A DNA stretch of 64,000 nt from Acidisphaera sp. L21. GTDB taxonomy: Bacteria > Pseudomonadota > Alphaproteobacteria > Acetobacterales > Acetobacteraceae. Position numbers and translations under genes: made by a program. Of this stretch, positions 1 to 9,100 are shown in pieces; the stretch's first letter is position 1, and every line of letters begins with the position of its first letter. The stretch covers positions 171,023 through 235,022 of the forward strand of contig NZ_LMUY01000103.1 in NCBI RefSeq assembly GCF_009765685.1, in the 5' to 3' direction. The notes beneath the pieces were generated by a model, which was not told where the DNA came from, did not search any database, and saw only the letters and a list, made by a program, of their open reading frames with translations.

Positions 1-844
1 CGTTGCGCAGCACGGGCAGCAGGTGGTCCAGATTGTGGCCGTCGATCGGGCCCAGGTAGTAGAAGCCCAGTTCCTCGAACAGCGTGCCGCCGGTGAGGAT
101 GCCGCGGGCATATTCCTCGGCCCGCTTGGCGGTCTTGGCCATGCTGGACGGGAAGCGCTTGGCCATGCGGGCGGCCAGGTCGCGCAGGTTCAGGAACGAG
201 TTGGAGCTGAGCAGCCGGGTCAGATAGGCGCTCATGGCGCCGACGGGCGGGGCGATCGACATCTCGTTGTCGTTCAGCACCACGACCAAGCGGGCCTTCA
301 TGGCGCCGGCGTTGTTCATCGCCTCGTAGGCCATGCCGGCGCTCATCGCGCCGTCGCCGATGACGGCGATGACGTTGCGGGGGGCGCCCATCATGTCGGA
401 CGCCACCGCCATGCCCAACCCGGCGGAGATCGAGGTGGAGGAGTGGGCGGCGCCGAACGGGTCGTACTCGCTCTCGGACCGGCGGGTGAAGCCGGACAGG
501 CCGCCGGGCTGGCGCAGGGTGCGAATGCGGTCGCGGCGCCCGGTGATGATCTTATGCGGGTAGCATTGGTGCCCGACGTCCCAGATCACGCGATCCTTGG
601 GCGTGTCGAACACGGCGTGCAGGGCGACGGTGAGTTCGACCACGCCTAGGCTGGCGCCGAGATGGCCGCCGGTGGTGCTAACGGCGTCGATCGTCTCGGC
701 CCGCAACTCATCCGCCAGTTGGCGAAGCTGCTCGGCAGAGAAATTGCGCAAATCCGCAGGCACACGCACGCGATCCAACAATGGGGTCGACAGGCGCGGC
801 GGGAGAATCGGGGCGTTCAACTCAATATCCCCGGGAGACGACAT
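1..844 (-). CDS. dxs: 1-deoxy-D-xylulose-5-phosphate synthase, N-terminal part (gene runs off the window)
   Basis: Cytosolic thiamine-diphosphate enzyme that condenses pyruvate and glyceraldehyde-3-phosphate to DXP, the first step of the MEP isoprenoid pathway. About 281 residues are visible. They include the family stretch [10 protein letters not shown] (about residues 86-95) and the ThDP/Mg motif [18 protein letters not shown] (from about residue 159). The full enzyme is about 640 residues, so the C-terminal part lies beyond position 1. The ATG at 844 was chosen because it gives the usual short N-terminus ([10 protein letters not shown]). It overlaps the end of ispA by 23 bp, so the two genes are probably cotranscribed, ispA first. 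The linkage suggests a dedicated precursor supply for the adjacent hopanoid genes, which is an inference. Confidence 0.95.
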   Translation of the reverse strand, partial: MSSPGDIELNAPILPPRLSTPLLDRVRVPADLRNFSAEQLRQLADELRAETIDAVSTTGGHLGASLGVVELTVALHAVFDTPKDRVIWDVGHQCYPHKIITGRRDRIRTLRQPGGLSGFTRRSESEYDPFGAAHSSTSISAGLGMAVASDMMGAPRNVIAVIGDGAMSAGMAYEAMNNAGAMKARLVVVLNDNEMSIAPPVGAMSAYLTRLLSSNSFLNLRDLAARMAKRFPSSMAKTAKRAEEYARGILTGGTLFEELGFYYLGPIDGHNLDHLLPVLRN

Positions 845-1739
845 AGGCGGCAAGATCCTTCAATCGCGCGGCCCGCGCCCCGAACATATCCAGATGGGAA
901 ATCGCTTCGTCGCTGAGTGCCCGGGCCCGCGCCGTGGCGCCCTCCAAGCCCAGCAGCGCAACCAAAGTTGCTTTCCCGGCAGCGGCATCCTTGCCGGCGG
1001 TCTTGCCGATCGCCGCGGTGTCGCCCGCGGCGTCCAATACGTCATCGGCGATCTGGAATGCAGTGCCCAAATCCCGCCCATACGCTGCAATCTTGGACCG
1101 AGCCGACGGGCTGGCGCGACCCAGGATCGCCCCGGCCTCTGCGCTATATTGGATCAACCGACCGGTCTTCAGCGCCTGCAGACGCTCGACCTCGGCCTCG
1201 CTCAGTGTCCGGCCTTCAGCCGCCATATCGATCATTTGACCCCCTGCCATTCCGCGGGCGCCACTGGCGGCGCCCAGCGCCGCGACCAGCTCGCAGCGCG
1301 CCAGCGGGTCGGGGTGCGTACCCTCCGCCGCCAGCACTTCGAACGCGCGGGCCTGCAGAGCGTCGCCTGCCAAAATAGCGGTGGCTTCGTCGAACGCCAT
1401 GTGTGTGCTTGGCTTGCCACGACGCAGATCGTCGTCGTCCATCGCCGGAAGGTCGTCGTGCACCAGCGAGTAGGCGTGCAGCATTTCCACCGACGCGGCG
1501 ACGCGGGCAGCCCTGGGACGCGGCACGTCGAACAGGCTGGCGATTTCCAGCACCAGGAAGCCGCGCAGGCGCTTGCCGCCGTTCAGGCTCGCATAGCGCA
1601 TGGATTCGATGAGCCTGCCTTCCGCACCCTCCGGCTGGCCGAGCAATTCGTCGAGCGCTGCTTCGGTAACGATGACGGCGTCCGCCATCGCGGCCCCAAG
1701 TGCATCGGCGTTGTCACGCAAGAGCGAATCAGCCGACAT
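822..1739 (-). CDS. ispA: Short-chain polyprenyl (farnesyl) diphosphate synthase
   Basis: Condenses DMAPP/GPP with IPP to make farnesyl diphosphate, the substrate for squalene synthesis by HpnCDE. The 305-residue protein has the first Asp-rich motif [10 protein letters not shown] (residues 95-104) followed by LRRG, and the second motif DDVLD (232-236), both typical of trans-prenyltransferases. A GGKRLRG substrate-binding stretch precedes them at about residues 54-60. Length and motif spacing fit the IspA group. Its end overlaps dxs by 23 bp. The small exonuclease VII subunit gene (xseB), often upstream of ispA, is not present here. Chain length (C15 rather than C20) is inferred from context. 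Confidence 0.93.
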   Translation of the reverse strand: MSADSLLRDNADALGAAMADAVIVTEAALDELLGQPEGAEGRLIESMRYASLNGGKRLRGFLVLEIASLFDVPRPRAARVAASVEMLHAYSLVHDDLPAMDDDDLRRGKPSTHMAFDEATAILAGDALQARAFEVLAAEGTHPDPLARCELVAALGAASGARGMAGGQMIDMAAEGRTLSEAEVERLQALKTGRLIQYSAEAGAILGRASPSARSKIAAYGRDLGTAFQIADDVLDAAGDTAAIGKTAGKDAAAGKATLVALLGLEGATARARALSDEAISHLDMFGARAARLKDLAAYVVSRGY

Positions 1740-2185
1740 TCATGACCCTGAACACAGACACGCCCTTCCGGAAAGCTTTGCTGGCACCCCGCCAAATTGG
1801 CGAGGTCGCGGAGGCATAATCCCTCCAAACAAACACTGCCGACCCGCCCGTTGCAAGATGCAGAGGCTGTTGGGGGCAATTTCGCGACTTTTTGGCAACA
1901 GGTTGGACTGCGGATGATGCAGTCGCGCCACGAAGCCGCATTGTAACCTATTGTAGCCCGGTAGGGCCAGTGGCACGATGCGAGGTTGTGGCCGAACAGC
2001 ACGCTGTCGCAGCGATCATGAAACCTGGCGGTTGTAATCGGCTTACTGGCCTTCAACATGCCAGGCTTGCAGTGCACAATGCCGGGATCGGCGCGTGCAG
2101 GCCTTTGCGTTCATAGGCCACCGGCGTGTATGTCGCCGTCCACGATCCGCTGGGGCTCCCGCCCCGGCATAGGAGAATGAGGTAG
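1740..2185. other. Divergent intergenic region ispA / hpnH
   Basis: About 446 bp between the divergent starts of ispA and hpnH. Short open frames occur on both strands but none has a recognisable product or a ribosome binding site, and no tRNA-like fold was seen. It presumably carries the promoters for the ispA-dxs and hpnH transcripts. An AGGAGA sequence about 12 nt before the hpnH ATG and a nearer GAGG are the likely hpnH ribosome binding sites. No clear sigma-70 boxes could be assigned by eye. Confidence 0.5.
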
Positions 2186-3328
2186 ATGTCGATTCCCGTG
2201 CAGCAGGTTCTCCGGGTCGGAGCCTATGTGGTGAAGCAGCATTTGACCGGGCGCAAACGCTACCCGTTGGTCCTGATGCTGGAGCCGTTGTTCCGCTGCA
2301 ACCTGGCCTGCTCCGGCTGCGGCAAGATCGATTATCCGAACGAGATCCTGAACCAGCGCCTGTCGGTCGCCGACGCGCTGGAGGCTGTGGATGAGTGCGG
2401 CGCCCCCGTCGTTGCCATCGCTGGCGGTGAGCCGCTGCTGCATCGTGAGATGCCGGAGATCGTCGCCAAGATCCTGGAGCGGAAGAAGTTCGTCTATCTC
2501 TGCACGAACGCCCTGTTGCTCGAGAAGAAGATGGACGACTACAAGCCGAACCCGTTTTTCTCCTGGGACGTCCATTTGGATGGTGACAAGGAGATGCACG
2601 ACAAGGCCGTGAGCCAGGACGGCGTTTACGAACGTGCCATCTCCGCCATCAAGAAGGCGAAGGAGCGTGGCTTCCGCCTGTCCATCAACTGCACCCTGTT
2701 CGACGGCGCACAGGCCGATCGCGTGGCCAAATTTTTTGACGACGTGATGGCGATGGGTATCGACGGGATCATGACGTCCCCTGGTTATGCCTACGAGCGT
2801 GCGCCCGACCAGGCCCATTTCCTGTCCCGCCAGAAGACCAAGCAGCTCTTCCGCGACATCCTGACCCGCGGCAAGGGCAAGGGCTGGAAGTTCACCCAGT
2901 CCCCGCTCTTCATGAACTTCCTGGCTGGCAACGAGAGCTATCATTGCACGCCATGGGGCAAGCCGACCCGCAACGTATTCGGCTGGCAGCGCCCCTGCTA
3001 CCTGCTGGGTGAGGGTTACGCCAAGACCTATACCGAGTTGATGGAGACCACGGACTGGGACAAGTACGGCACCGGCAATTACGAGAAATGCGCCGACTGC
3101 ATGGTCCATTCCGGCTACGAGAGCACCGCCGTGGTCGACGCCGTCAAAAGCCCGATCAAGACCATGATGGTCGCCCTGCGCGGCCCGCGCACCACCGGGC
3201 CGATGGCGCCGGAGATCCCATTGGATAAGCAGCGCCCGGCCGAATACACGTTCAGCAAGCACGTGCAGCAGAAGATGGAGCAGATCCGCCACAAGCCGAA
3301 GGCGGCCGAGATGTCCGACGCGGACTAG
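2186..3328 (+). CDS. hpnH: Adenosylhopane synthase, radical SAM protein HpnH
   Basis: Radical SAM enzyme that attaches the 5'-deoxyadenosyl group to diploptene to give adenosylhopane, the first step of C35 hopanoid side-chain synthesis. The 380-residue protein has the CxxxCxxC [4Fe-4S] motif CNLACSGC (Cys38, Cys42, Cys45) and the SAM-binding AGGEPLL stretch. The C-terminal half has further conserved Cys (CADC around residue 305) as in the HpnH family. The start at 2186 follows an AGGAGA site. It is divergent from ispA-dxs and convergent with the agmatinase-family gene, with an intrinsic terminator directly after its stop. Confidence 0.95.
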   Translation: MSIPVQQVLRVGAYVVKQHLTGRKRYPLVLMLEPLFRCNLACSGCGKIDYPNEILNQRLSVADALEAVDECGAPVVAIAGGEPLLHREMPEIVAKILERKKFVYLCTNALLLEKKMDDYKPNPFFSWDVHLDGDKEMHDKAVSQDGVYERAISAIKKAKERGFRLSINCTLFDGAQADRVAKFFDDVMAMGIDGIMTSPGYAYERAPDQAHFLSRQKTKQLFRDILTRGKGKGWKFTQSPLFMNFLAGNESYHCTPWGKPTRNVFGWQRPCYLLGEGYAKTYTELMETTDWDKYGTGNYEKCADCMVHSGYESTAVVDAVKSPIKTMMVALRGPRTTGPMAPEIPLDKQRPAEYTFSKHVQQKMEQIRHKPKAAEMSDAD

Positions 3329-3347
3329 CCGCGCCGTCGTGAGATAG

Positions 3348-3386
3348 AATAGGGCGGAGGGCGCGGGCTCTCTGCCCTATTTTTTT
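3348..3386 (+). terminator. Rho-independent terminator after hpnH
   Basis: An 8-bp perfect stem (AATAGGGC at 3348-3355 pairing with GCCCTATT at 3374-3381) is followed by a run of T residues to 3386, about 20 nt after the hpnH stop. The T tract lies on the plus strand only, so it terminates the hpnH transcript. The stop codon of the convergent agmatinase-family gene (3377-3379) sits inside the second arm. Confidence 0.8.
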
Positions 3387-4357
3387 GCCCGTTGCTTCCG
3401 GGCAGCGGCCAGCACGCACAGGATTTCGAACAGCATCGCCGCGCCGTGCATGGCAGTGATGCCGCCGACATCGAACGGGGGTGACACCTCCACCACGTCG
3501 CCGCCGACGAAGTTCAGCCCGGTCAGCCCGCGCACCATGCGCAGCGCCTCCAGCATGGTGATGCCGCCGGGTTCGGGCGTGCCGGTGCCGGGGGCGTAGA
3601 TCGGGTCCAGGCTGTCGATGTCGAACGACAGATATGTCGCGCCGTCGCCCACGACCCGGCGTGCCTCCTCCACCGCCCAGCGCCAGCCGCGATCGGCCAG
3701 TTCCTCGATCGGCATGACGCGCATGCCGCTGGATTCGCTGAAGCTCCACAGCCCACCCGCCACATTGCTGTGGCCGCGAATACCGATCTGGATCACCCGC
3801 TTCGGGTCCAGCAATCCCTCGTCCACCGCGCGGCGGAACGGCGTGCCGTGGTGGTAGCGGGAGCCCATGTACTCGTCGCCGGTGTCGGCATGCGCGTCGA
3901 TGTGGACCATTCCGACCGGGCCATTCGCCCCGACCGCGCGCAGGATCGGCAGCGTCATCGAGTGATCGCCCCCGGCCGAGAGCGGCACCACGCCAGCGGA
4001 GACAACCTTGCGGTAGAACGCCTCGATCTCGCCCAAGGCGGGTTCGAGGTTGTAGGGCTGCTCGATCCAGGCATCGCCCAAATCGCGCACGCGCAATCCG
4101 TCGAAGGGCTGCACGCCGGTGGCGGTGTTGATCCGGCGGGAGAGGCTGGACTGGTTGCGGATCTCGCGCGGGCCGTGCCGGGTGCCTGGCCGATTGGTGA
4201 CGCCGCCATCGAATGGCACGCCGATCACGCCGATATCGACTTGGGTGAGATCCTGCTCGTAGGGCGCGCGGAAGAATGTCGGGATGCCAGAAAAGCGCGG
4301 CTGCACCTGCGGATCCGCCATCTCGTGATAGCGGGTTGTCTGCTTGATCGGTTCCAT
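3377..4357 (-). CDS. speB: Agmatinase / guanidinobutyrase-type ureohydrolase
   Basis: Mn-dependent ureohydrolase of the arginase/agmatinase family, releasing urea from agmatine or a related guanidino compound. The 326-residue protein has the full metal site: GGDHS (His132), DAHAD (Asp154, His156, Asp158) and SFDIDSLDP (Asp246, Asp248). A GGAGG ribosome binding site precedes the ATG at 4357. It lies 69 bp downstream of hpnG on the same strand, so it may be at the distal end of the hopanoid operon, although no ureohydrolase step is known in hopanoid synthesis. Substrate cannot be decided from motifs alone; agmatinase and guanidinobutyrase are both plausible. Confidence 0.85.
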   Translation of the reverse strand: MEPIKQTTRYHEMADPQVQPRFSGIPTFFRAPYEQDLTQVDIGVIGVPFDGGVTNRPGTRHGPREIRNQSSLSRRINTATGVQPFDGLRVRDLGDAWIEQPYNLEPALGEIEAFYRKVVSAGVVPLSAGGDHSMTLPILRAVGANGPVGMVHIDAHADTGDEYMGSRYHHGTPFRRAVDEGLLDPKRVIQIGIRGHSNVAGGLWSFSESSGMRVMPIEELADRGWRWAVEEARRVVGDGATYLSFDIDSLDPIYAPGTGTPEPGGITMLEALRMVRGLTGLNFVGGDVVEVSPPFDVGGITAMHGAAMLFEILCVLAAARKQRAKK

Positions 4358-4426
4358 GGCGGCCTCCCCGAGTGTGCCGACCTAACGTCACGGGGTTGCC
4401 CGGTGGTCAACTCACCTTGGGTGACA

Positions 4427-5062
4427 TCACGCAAGTGGCCCGATGGCCGCGACCCGCGCCAGCAACGCCGTGCGGGCGGAGGCGGCTTCCCGCCCGAGCG
4501 CGATGAGGCCGGAGATCTGGCCGGGGTGCCGGGCGAGCGAACGCAGCAGCGCGGCCGGCCGGATGCGGCCGTTCGCATCCAGTGCCGTCATCGCGGCGGG
4601 CGGCAGGTCGCGATCCGCCGGGTCGCAGATGGCGCGCAGCACGGCGAAGGGCAAGCCGTGTTCCGCCGCGACCCGGGCCACTGCGCCGCTTTCCAGATCG
4701 GCGGCCGATGCACCCGTGCGCCGCCAGGCTGCGAATTTATCCTGTCGGGTGCCGATGATCGCGCTGGCCGCCAGCAGCAATCCGCCGGCCACACCCAAGC
4801 GCGCTGCCAGTGCCGGGTTGGCGCGCCACAATGTGCCATCCTCCGCCACGACGCCCTCGGGCACGATTACTAGACCGGCGGCCAGTTCGGGCGACAATCC
4901 GCCGGCCAGGCCGAAGCTGATGAGACCGGTGACGCCCGACTCGGCCAAGCGGTTTGCTGCCACCGCAGCCCCGGCGGCATCGCCACCGCCGACCGCGACC
5001 TCGATCCCAAGGCCGCGGGCTATCCGCGCCTCCGCCACCAGGCCGACGACGACGCCCAGCAC
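4427..5062 (-). CDS. hpnG: Hopanoid-associated nucleoside phosphorylase HpnG
   Basis: Member of the purine nucleosidase/phosphorylase superfamily that removes adenine from adenosylhopane to give (phospho)ribosylhopane, directly after HpnH. The 211-residue protein shows the family glycine-rich segment FGLAGGLSPEL, and the ASAADLESGAVARVA stretch containing the D-x-E-S-x-A signature. The start is GTG at 5062, three bp beyond the shc stop, so it is translationally close to shc. Assignment rests on the superfamily motifs plus its position immediately after shc, where hpnG is normally found. Confidence 0.9.
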   Translation of the reverse strand: MLGVVVGLVAEARIARGLGIEVAVGGGDAAGAAVAANRLAESGVTGLISFGLAGGLSPELAAGLVIVPEGVVAEDGTLWRANPALAARLGVAGGLLLAASAIIGTRQDKFAAWRRTGASAADLESGAVARVAAEHGLPFAVLRAICDPADRDLPPAAMTALDANGRIRPAALLRSLARHPGQISGLIALGREAASARTALLARVAAIGPLA

Positions 5063-5065
5063 GGG

Positions 5066-6994
5066 CTAGAAGCCGAACGCGACCCGGCGGTCGTTTCCAC
5101 TGAGCAGGTTCCGATACCGCGCCATCGCCATCAGCGGGAAGAACAGGCGATAACCGTGGTAGCGCAGGTAGAACACGCGCGGGAAACCCACGGCGGTATA
5201 GGGCAGTTCGTCCCACTCGCCATCGGTGCGTTGCGTGCGCTGCAGGTATTCGATGCCCTGGGCCACGGCGGGGTGATTGACCTCGCCAGCCGCCATCAGC
5301 CCCAGCAGCGCCCATGCGGTTTGCGACGGGGTGCTCTGCTTATACTGCCCGGCGGGGGCGTTGGCGTAGCTCTCCTCGTCTTCGCCCCAGCCGCCATCGC
5401 TGCGTTGGCGCGACATCAGCCAGGATGCGGCGCGACGGATCGCCGGGTCGTCATGCGACAGCCCGATCGCGTTCAGCGCGCAGAGTGTGGACCAGGTGCC
5501 ATAGATGTAATTGGTGCCCCAGCGCCCGAACCAACTGCCATCCGGCTCCTGCTCCCGCCGGATGTAGGCGAGGCCTCGCGCCATGGCCGGGTCCTGCATG
5601 GTGTGGCCCAACTGGGCCAGGAACGACATGCAGCGCGCCGTCACGTCGACCGTTGGCGGGTCCAGCAGCGCGCCGTGATCGGCGAACGGGATGTGGTTCA
5701 GGAACTGGTAGTCGTTATCGACGTCGAACGCGCCCCAGCCGCCATTACGGCTCTGCATGCCCAAGATCCAGGTGCGTGCCCGCTCGATCGCCGGGGCGTG
5801 GCCCGGCTCGCGGCTGCGGTGGAGCAGCATGGCGACCACGGCAGTGTCGTCCACATCCGGGTAATGCGCGTTTTCGTACTGGAACGCCCAGCCGCCCGGT
5901 GCCACGTCTGGGACCTTCAGTGCCCAGTCGCCCTTCAGCGTGGTGATCTGCCGGCTTACCAGCCAGTCGCTGGCGGCTTCGACAGATTCGGCATCGCCAG
6001 CCTCGGCCAGCGCATGGGCTGCCAGCCCAGTGTCCCAGATCGGCGACAGGCAGGGTTGGCAATAGGCGCGGTCCGGCTTCACCACCAGCAGCTTGCGCAC
6101 TGCGCCCCAGGCGGTGACGGCGTCGGGATGATCCGCCGGGTAGCCGAGCGCGTCGAACATCATCACGCTGTTGGCCATTGCCGGGTAGATCGCGCCCAGC
6201 CCGTCCTCGCCATTCAGTCGCTCGACCGTGAATTGCACCGCAGCTTCGACGGCGCTGCGGCGGGACCGGAGGGGAAAGAACGGCATGATCGGCCGCAGCA
6301 CCGAATCCAACCTGCGGAATACCGGCCCCCAGGCGGAGCGATACGGGCCGCGGAACCAGTCCTTCACCTGCTCGGGCGGGGTGCAGAACAGTTCCTGCAC
6401 CGAGATGCCGCGCGGGTTGCGGGCTTGCGGGCGCAGCGCCATCAGCACCAGGAGCGGCACCATCACCGTGCGGGACCAGTATGACACCTTCGACAGGTGG
6501 AAGAAGAACCACCGCGGCAGGTGCATGATCTCGACCGGCATCACCGGGGTCGCGCGCCACGGCACCTGGCCGAATAGCGCCAATTGCACCCGGCAGAACA
6601 CGTTGCTCCGCTCGGCCCCGCCCATGCGCAGGATGCACTCGCGCGCCCGCACCATGTGCGGCGCGTCCGCGGAGTCACCGATCGCCTTAAGGGCGAAGTA
6701 AGCCTTGACCGTTACGGATAGGTCGGGCGCGCCATCGTAGAACAGCGGCCAACCGCCTTCGCGGCCCTGGATGCCCCGGAGGTAGACGCCGATCTTGGCT
6801 TCCAACTCGGGCTCGATGCGGTCGAGATAGTGCTCCAACAGCACGTATTCGGCCGGGATCGTCGCATCCGCCTCCAACTCGAACAGCCAATGCCCGTCCG
6901 CGGCCTGCCGGGAGAGCAGGGCGGCCTTGGCGGCGTCGATCGAGGTCTGGAGAGTGTCGGTTTCGGGGCGGGTAAGCGTTTCGCTTGGCATCAT
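5066..6994 (-). CDS. shc: Squalene-hopene cyclase
   Basis: Class II triterpene cyclase, a monotopic membrane enzyme that cyclises squalene to hopene/hopanol. From the MMPSE start the protein has 642 residues, the usual length. It carries the protonating DXDD motif as DVDD (residues 380-383) and several QW repeats, for example QSRNGGWGAFD, QEPDGSWFGRWG and QRSDGGWGED in the C-terminal half. Further upstream in-frame starts would run through the end of hpnE and were rejected; the chosen start is about 10 bp past the hpnE stop. It is the sixth gene of the hpnA-hpnG operon. Confidence 0.96.
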   Translation of the reverse strand: MMPSETLTRPETDTLQTSIDAAKAALLSRQAADGHWLFELEADATIPAEYVLLEHYLDRIEPELEAKIGVYLRGIQGREGGWPLFYDGAPDLSVTVKAYFALKAIGDSADAPHMVRARECILRMGGAERSNVFCRVQLALFGQVPWRATPVMPVEIMHLPRWFFFHLSKVSYWSRTVMVPLLVLMALRPQARNPRGISVQELFCTPPEQVKDWFRGPYRSAWGPVFRRLDSVLRPIMPFFPLRSRRSAVEAAVQFTVERLNGEDGLGAIYPAMANSVMMFDALGYPADHPDAVTAWGAVRKLLVVKPDRAYCQPCLSPIWDTGLAAHALAEAGDAESVEAASDWLVSRQITTLKGDWALKVPDVAPGGWAFQYENAHYPDVDDTAVVAMLLHRSREPGHAPAIERARTWILGMQSRNGGWGAFDVDNDYQFLNHIPFADHGALLDPPTVDVTARCMSFLAQLGHTMQDPAMARGLAYIRREQEPDGSWFGRWGTNYIYGTWSTLCALNAIGLSHDDPAIRRAASWLMSRQRSDGGWGEDEESYANAPAGQYKQSTPSQTAWALLGLMAAGEVNHPAVAQGIEYLQRTQRTDGEWDELPYTAVGFPRVFYLRYHGYRLFFPLMAMARYRNLLSGNDRRVAFGF

Positions 6995-7004
6995 CCATCC
7001 GGGC

Positions 7005-8246
7005 TCAAACGACGGACTCAAGAGCCGCCGCGGCAGTTTGACCTGACCTGATCGCACCCTCAATGGTGGCAGGCAGGCCGGTGTCGGTCCAATCTCCGGC
7101 CAGCGCAAGATTTGCAAGGCCGATTCTCGCGCCTGGCCGCTTGCGGTTCTCCGCTGGAGTCGCCGCAAACGTCGCACGCTTCTCCTTTACGACACGCCAG
7201 GCCGGCATTGGTTTCGCAATGCCGAGAGCGGCGCACAGTTCCGGCCACACTGTTGCAGCTAAGTCACTAGCTGGACGGTCTATCAGCCTATTCGCCGCGC
7301 TGATGGTGACGGAAACCACACCCGGTTTCACAAAAACCCACTCCGCCGTGGTGCCGAGCAGCCCTACGAAGCCGACCGGGCCTGGCGCCATGTCGTGGCG
7401 GTAGTGCAAATTAACGATCGACTCGAACGCCTCCGGTGCGGTCAGGCCCGGCAGGAGCGATTGCGCCACCGCCGCCGGCACCGCCAGGACGATGCCGTCG
7501 CCGACATCGAGCGTCACTGGCCCGTGGGGCGCGGCGAGAGTGGCGACGCGGCCACCCTCCACCGCCAGGGCCGAGATCCGGCGACCGACATGGATGGTGG
7601 CGCCGGCATCACGCAGCACGGCGAGTGCCGGGTCGATGAAGGTGGCGGACAGGCCGTCCTTGGGGAAGGCGGGGATGCAGGCGCTGCCGCCGCGCATCAG
7701 GGTCTCGCGCATGACCGCCGCCATCAGCGCGGCGCTGCCGGTGGCGGGCGCGGTGTTCAGCGCGGCGATCACCAGTGGCTCGATCAACCGGTCGTTCAGC
7801 GCGCCATGCGGCATGACGTCGGCGACGGTGGCGTCTGGACCAGCCCGCAGCAGGGCCAGCAACCCGGCATATTCGCGCAATCGTGCCCCCGGCACGCGAC
7901 GCCGGGGCGCCAGCACCCACCAGGGAATCGGTCCGGCATTGGGCTCCACCGTCCAGTGCTCGCCCGTCGCCGCGTCGTAGAACGGGAACATCGAGCGTGC
8001 CGGCCCGGCCAGCGTCCCCTCCGACCCGACGCGGCGCAGGAAGCCCGCGATGGCCCGGTTGCCGGACAGCCAGAGGTGGTTGCCGTTATCGATGCGGCAG
8101 TCCAGTTCCTTGTCGTGGTAGGACCGGCATCGTCCGCCGGCGGCCGGACCTGCCTCGTACACGATCACGTCGTGTCCGGCGTCCACCAGCGCCAGCGCGG
8201 CGGCCAGCCCGGCCATGCCGGCGCCAATCACATGAACCCGGCTCAT
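7005..8246 (-). CDS. hpnE: Hydroxysqualene dehydroxylase HpnE
   Basis: FAD-dependent amine-oxidase/desaturase-like enzyme that reduces hydroxysqualene to squalene, the last of the HpnCDE steps. The 413-residue protein starts with a Rossmann dinucleotide-binding motif (VIGAGMAGLAAALAL, residues 6-20) followed by an acidic residue at the end of the second strand (VYEAG). The C-terminal LAGDWTDTGLPATIEGAIRSG is the second conserved FAD-binding segment of this superfamily. Its ATG overlaps the hpnD stop by 4 bp (ATGA), implying translational coupling. Confidence 0.93.
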   Translation of the reverse strand: MSRVHVIGAGMAGLAAALALVDAGHDVIVYEAGPAAGGRCRSYHDKELDCRIDNGNHLWLSGNRAIAGFLRRVGSEGTLAGPARSMFPFYDAATGEHWTVEPNAGPIPWWVLAPRRRVPGARLREYAGLLALLRAGPDATVADVMPHGALNDRLIEPLVIAALNTAPATGSAALMAAVMRETLMRGGSACIPAFPKDGLSATFIDPALAVLRDAGATIHVGRRISALAVEGGRVATLAAPHGPVTLDVGDGIVLAVPAAVAQSLLPGLTAPEAFESIVNLHYRHDMAPGPVGFVGLLGTTAEWVFVKPGVVSVTISAANRLIDRPASDLAATVWPELCAALGIAKPMPAWRVVKEKRATFAATPAENRKRPGARIGLANLALAGDWTDTGLPATIEGAIRSGQTAAAALESVV

Positions 8247-9100
8247 AGCAAATGGCGTGCAACGATCGCCAGTTTACGCCATTTCGGCACCTTTACGGGC
8301 TGGTCCAGCGCCGCCCAGCCGCGCTTCTCCACCATATCCAGAATTGCCGAGTAAGTCGCCCCCATCAGCCGCGCCGGCCGCATCGCCTTCTGGTCGCACT
8401 GCGCCATTGCTGTATGCGCCAGCCCAAAACGCCGCCGCGCCTCCGCCAGCATGCGGTCGCACACCACCGGCAAGTGGGGCGAGGCGAGGGCCGCCCGCGG
8501 TTCGTGCGGCACGCCCGCATCGTCCAGCCACTCGCGCGGCAGATACAGCCGGTCGCGCCCCGCATCCTCGTCCAGGTCGCGCAGAATGTTGGTCAGTTGC
8601 AAGGCGCGGCCGAGCGAGAACGCCACCTCGTCCGCCCGGGCGGACCCGTCGCCGAAGGCGCGCACAGACAGGCGGCCGACCGCGGCGGCCACCCGATCGC
8701 AATACAGATCCAGCGTGGCGAAATCCGGCGCGGCGATGACGGTATCGGCGTCCATCTGCATGCCATCGATCACGGCCAGGAAATCCTCCTGCCGTAGCCC
8801 GAACGCCTTCACCGCCGCCACCAGCACGCGCGTTACCGCGTCGTGGCCGTGGCCGGCATAGACGTCAGAAATTGCCTGCCGCCATTGCTGCAGCCCGGCG
8901 TGTTTCGCCTCGATCGGGGCTTCCTCGTCGGCCACGTCGTCCACCAGGCGGCAGAATGCGTAGATCGCGTACATTGCCATCCGCCGGTCCGGCGGGAGGA
9001 TGCGCATGCCGCGGTAGAACGACGTGCCGGCGGCCTTCACGATCGCCTCGACCGCGGCCAGATCCTCGGGCGGCGCGCCCAACGGGTTCACCGCAGCCAT
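8243..9100 (-). CDS. hpnD: Presqualene diphosphate synthase HpnD
   Basis: Condenses two farnesyl diphosphates to presqualene diphosphate. The 285-residue protein belongs to the squalene/phytoene synthase family: the first Asp motif lies in FCRLVDDVADE (Asp54-Asp58) and the second in ALQLTNILRDLDEDAGRDR (about residues 166-184), which is the classic family signature. The start at 9100 (MAAVNPLGAP) overlaps hpnC by 13 bp; longer upstream starts would run through the whole of hpnC's end and have no family similarity. Coupled to hpnE by an ATGA overlap. Confidence 0.94.
   Translation of the reverse strand: MAAVNPLGAPPEDLAAVEAIVKAAGTSFYRGMRILPPDRRMAMYAIYAFCRLVDDVADEEAPIEAKHAGLQQWRQAISDVYAGHGHDAVTRVLVAAVKAFGLRQEDFLAVIDGMQMDADTVIAAPDFATLDLYCDRVAAAVGRLSVRAFGDGSARADEVAFSLGRALQLTNILRDLDEDAGRDRLYLPREWLDDAGVPHEPRAALASPHLPVVCDRMLAEARRRFGLAHTAMAQCDQKAMRPARLMGATYSAILDMVEKRGWAALDQPVKVPKWRKLAIVARHLL

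Noticed and set aside
597-1745. A 382-codon plus-strand frame opposite ispA and dxs
   Set aside because: Low-information Arg/Gln/Ala-rich sequence opposite two enzymes with canonical motifs.
1740-2185. A possible exonuclease VII small subunit gene (xseB) upstream of ispA
   Set aside because: Open frames in this gap do not encode the short helical XseB sequence; the gene is simply not here.
2111-3292. A long minus-strand frame opposite hpnH
   Set aside because: hpnH has clear radical-SAM motifs on the plus strand; the antisense frame has no family signal.
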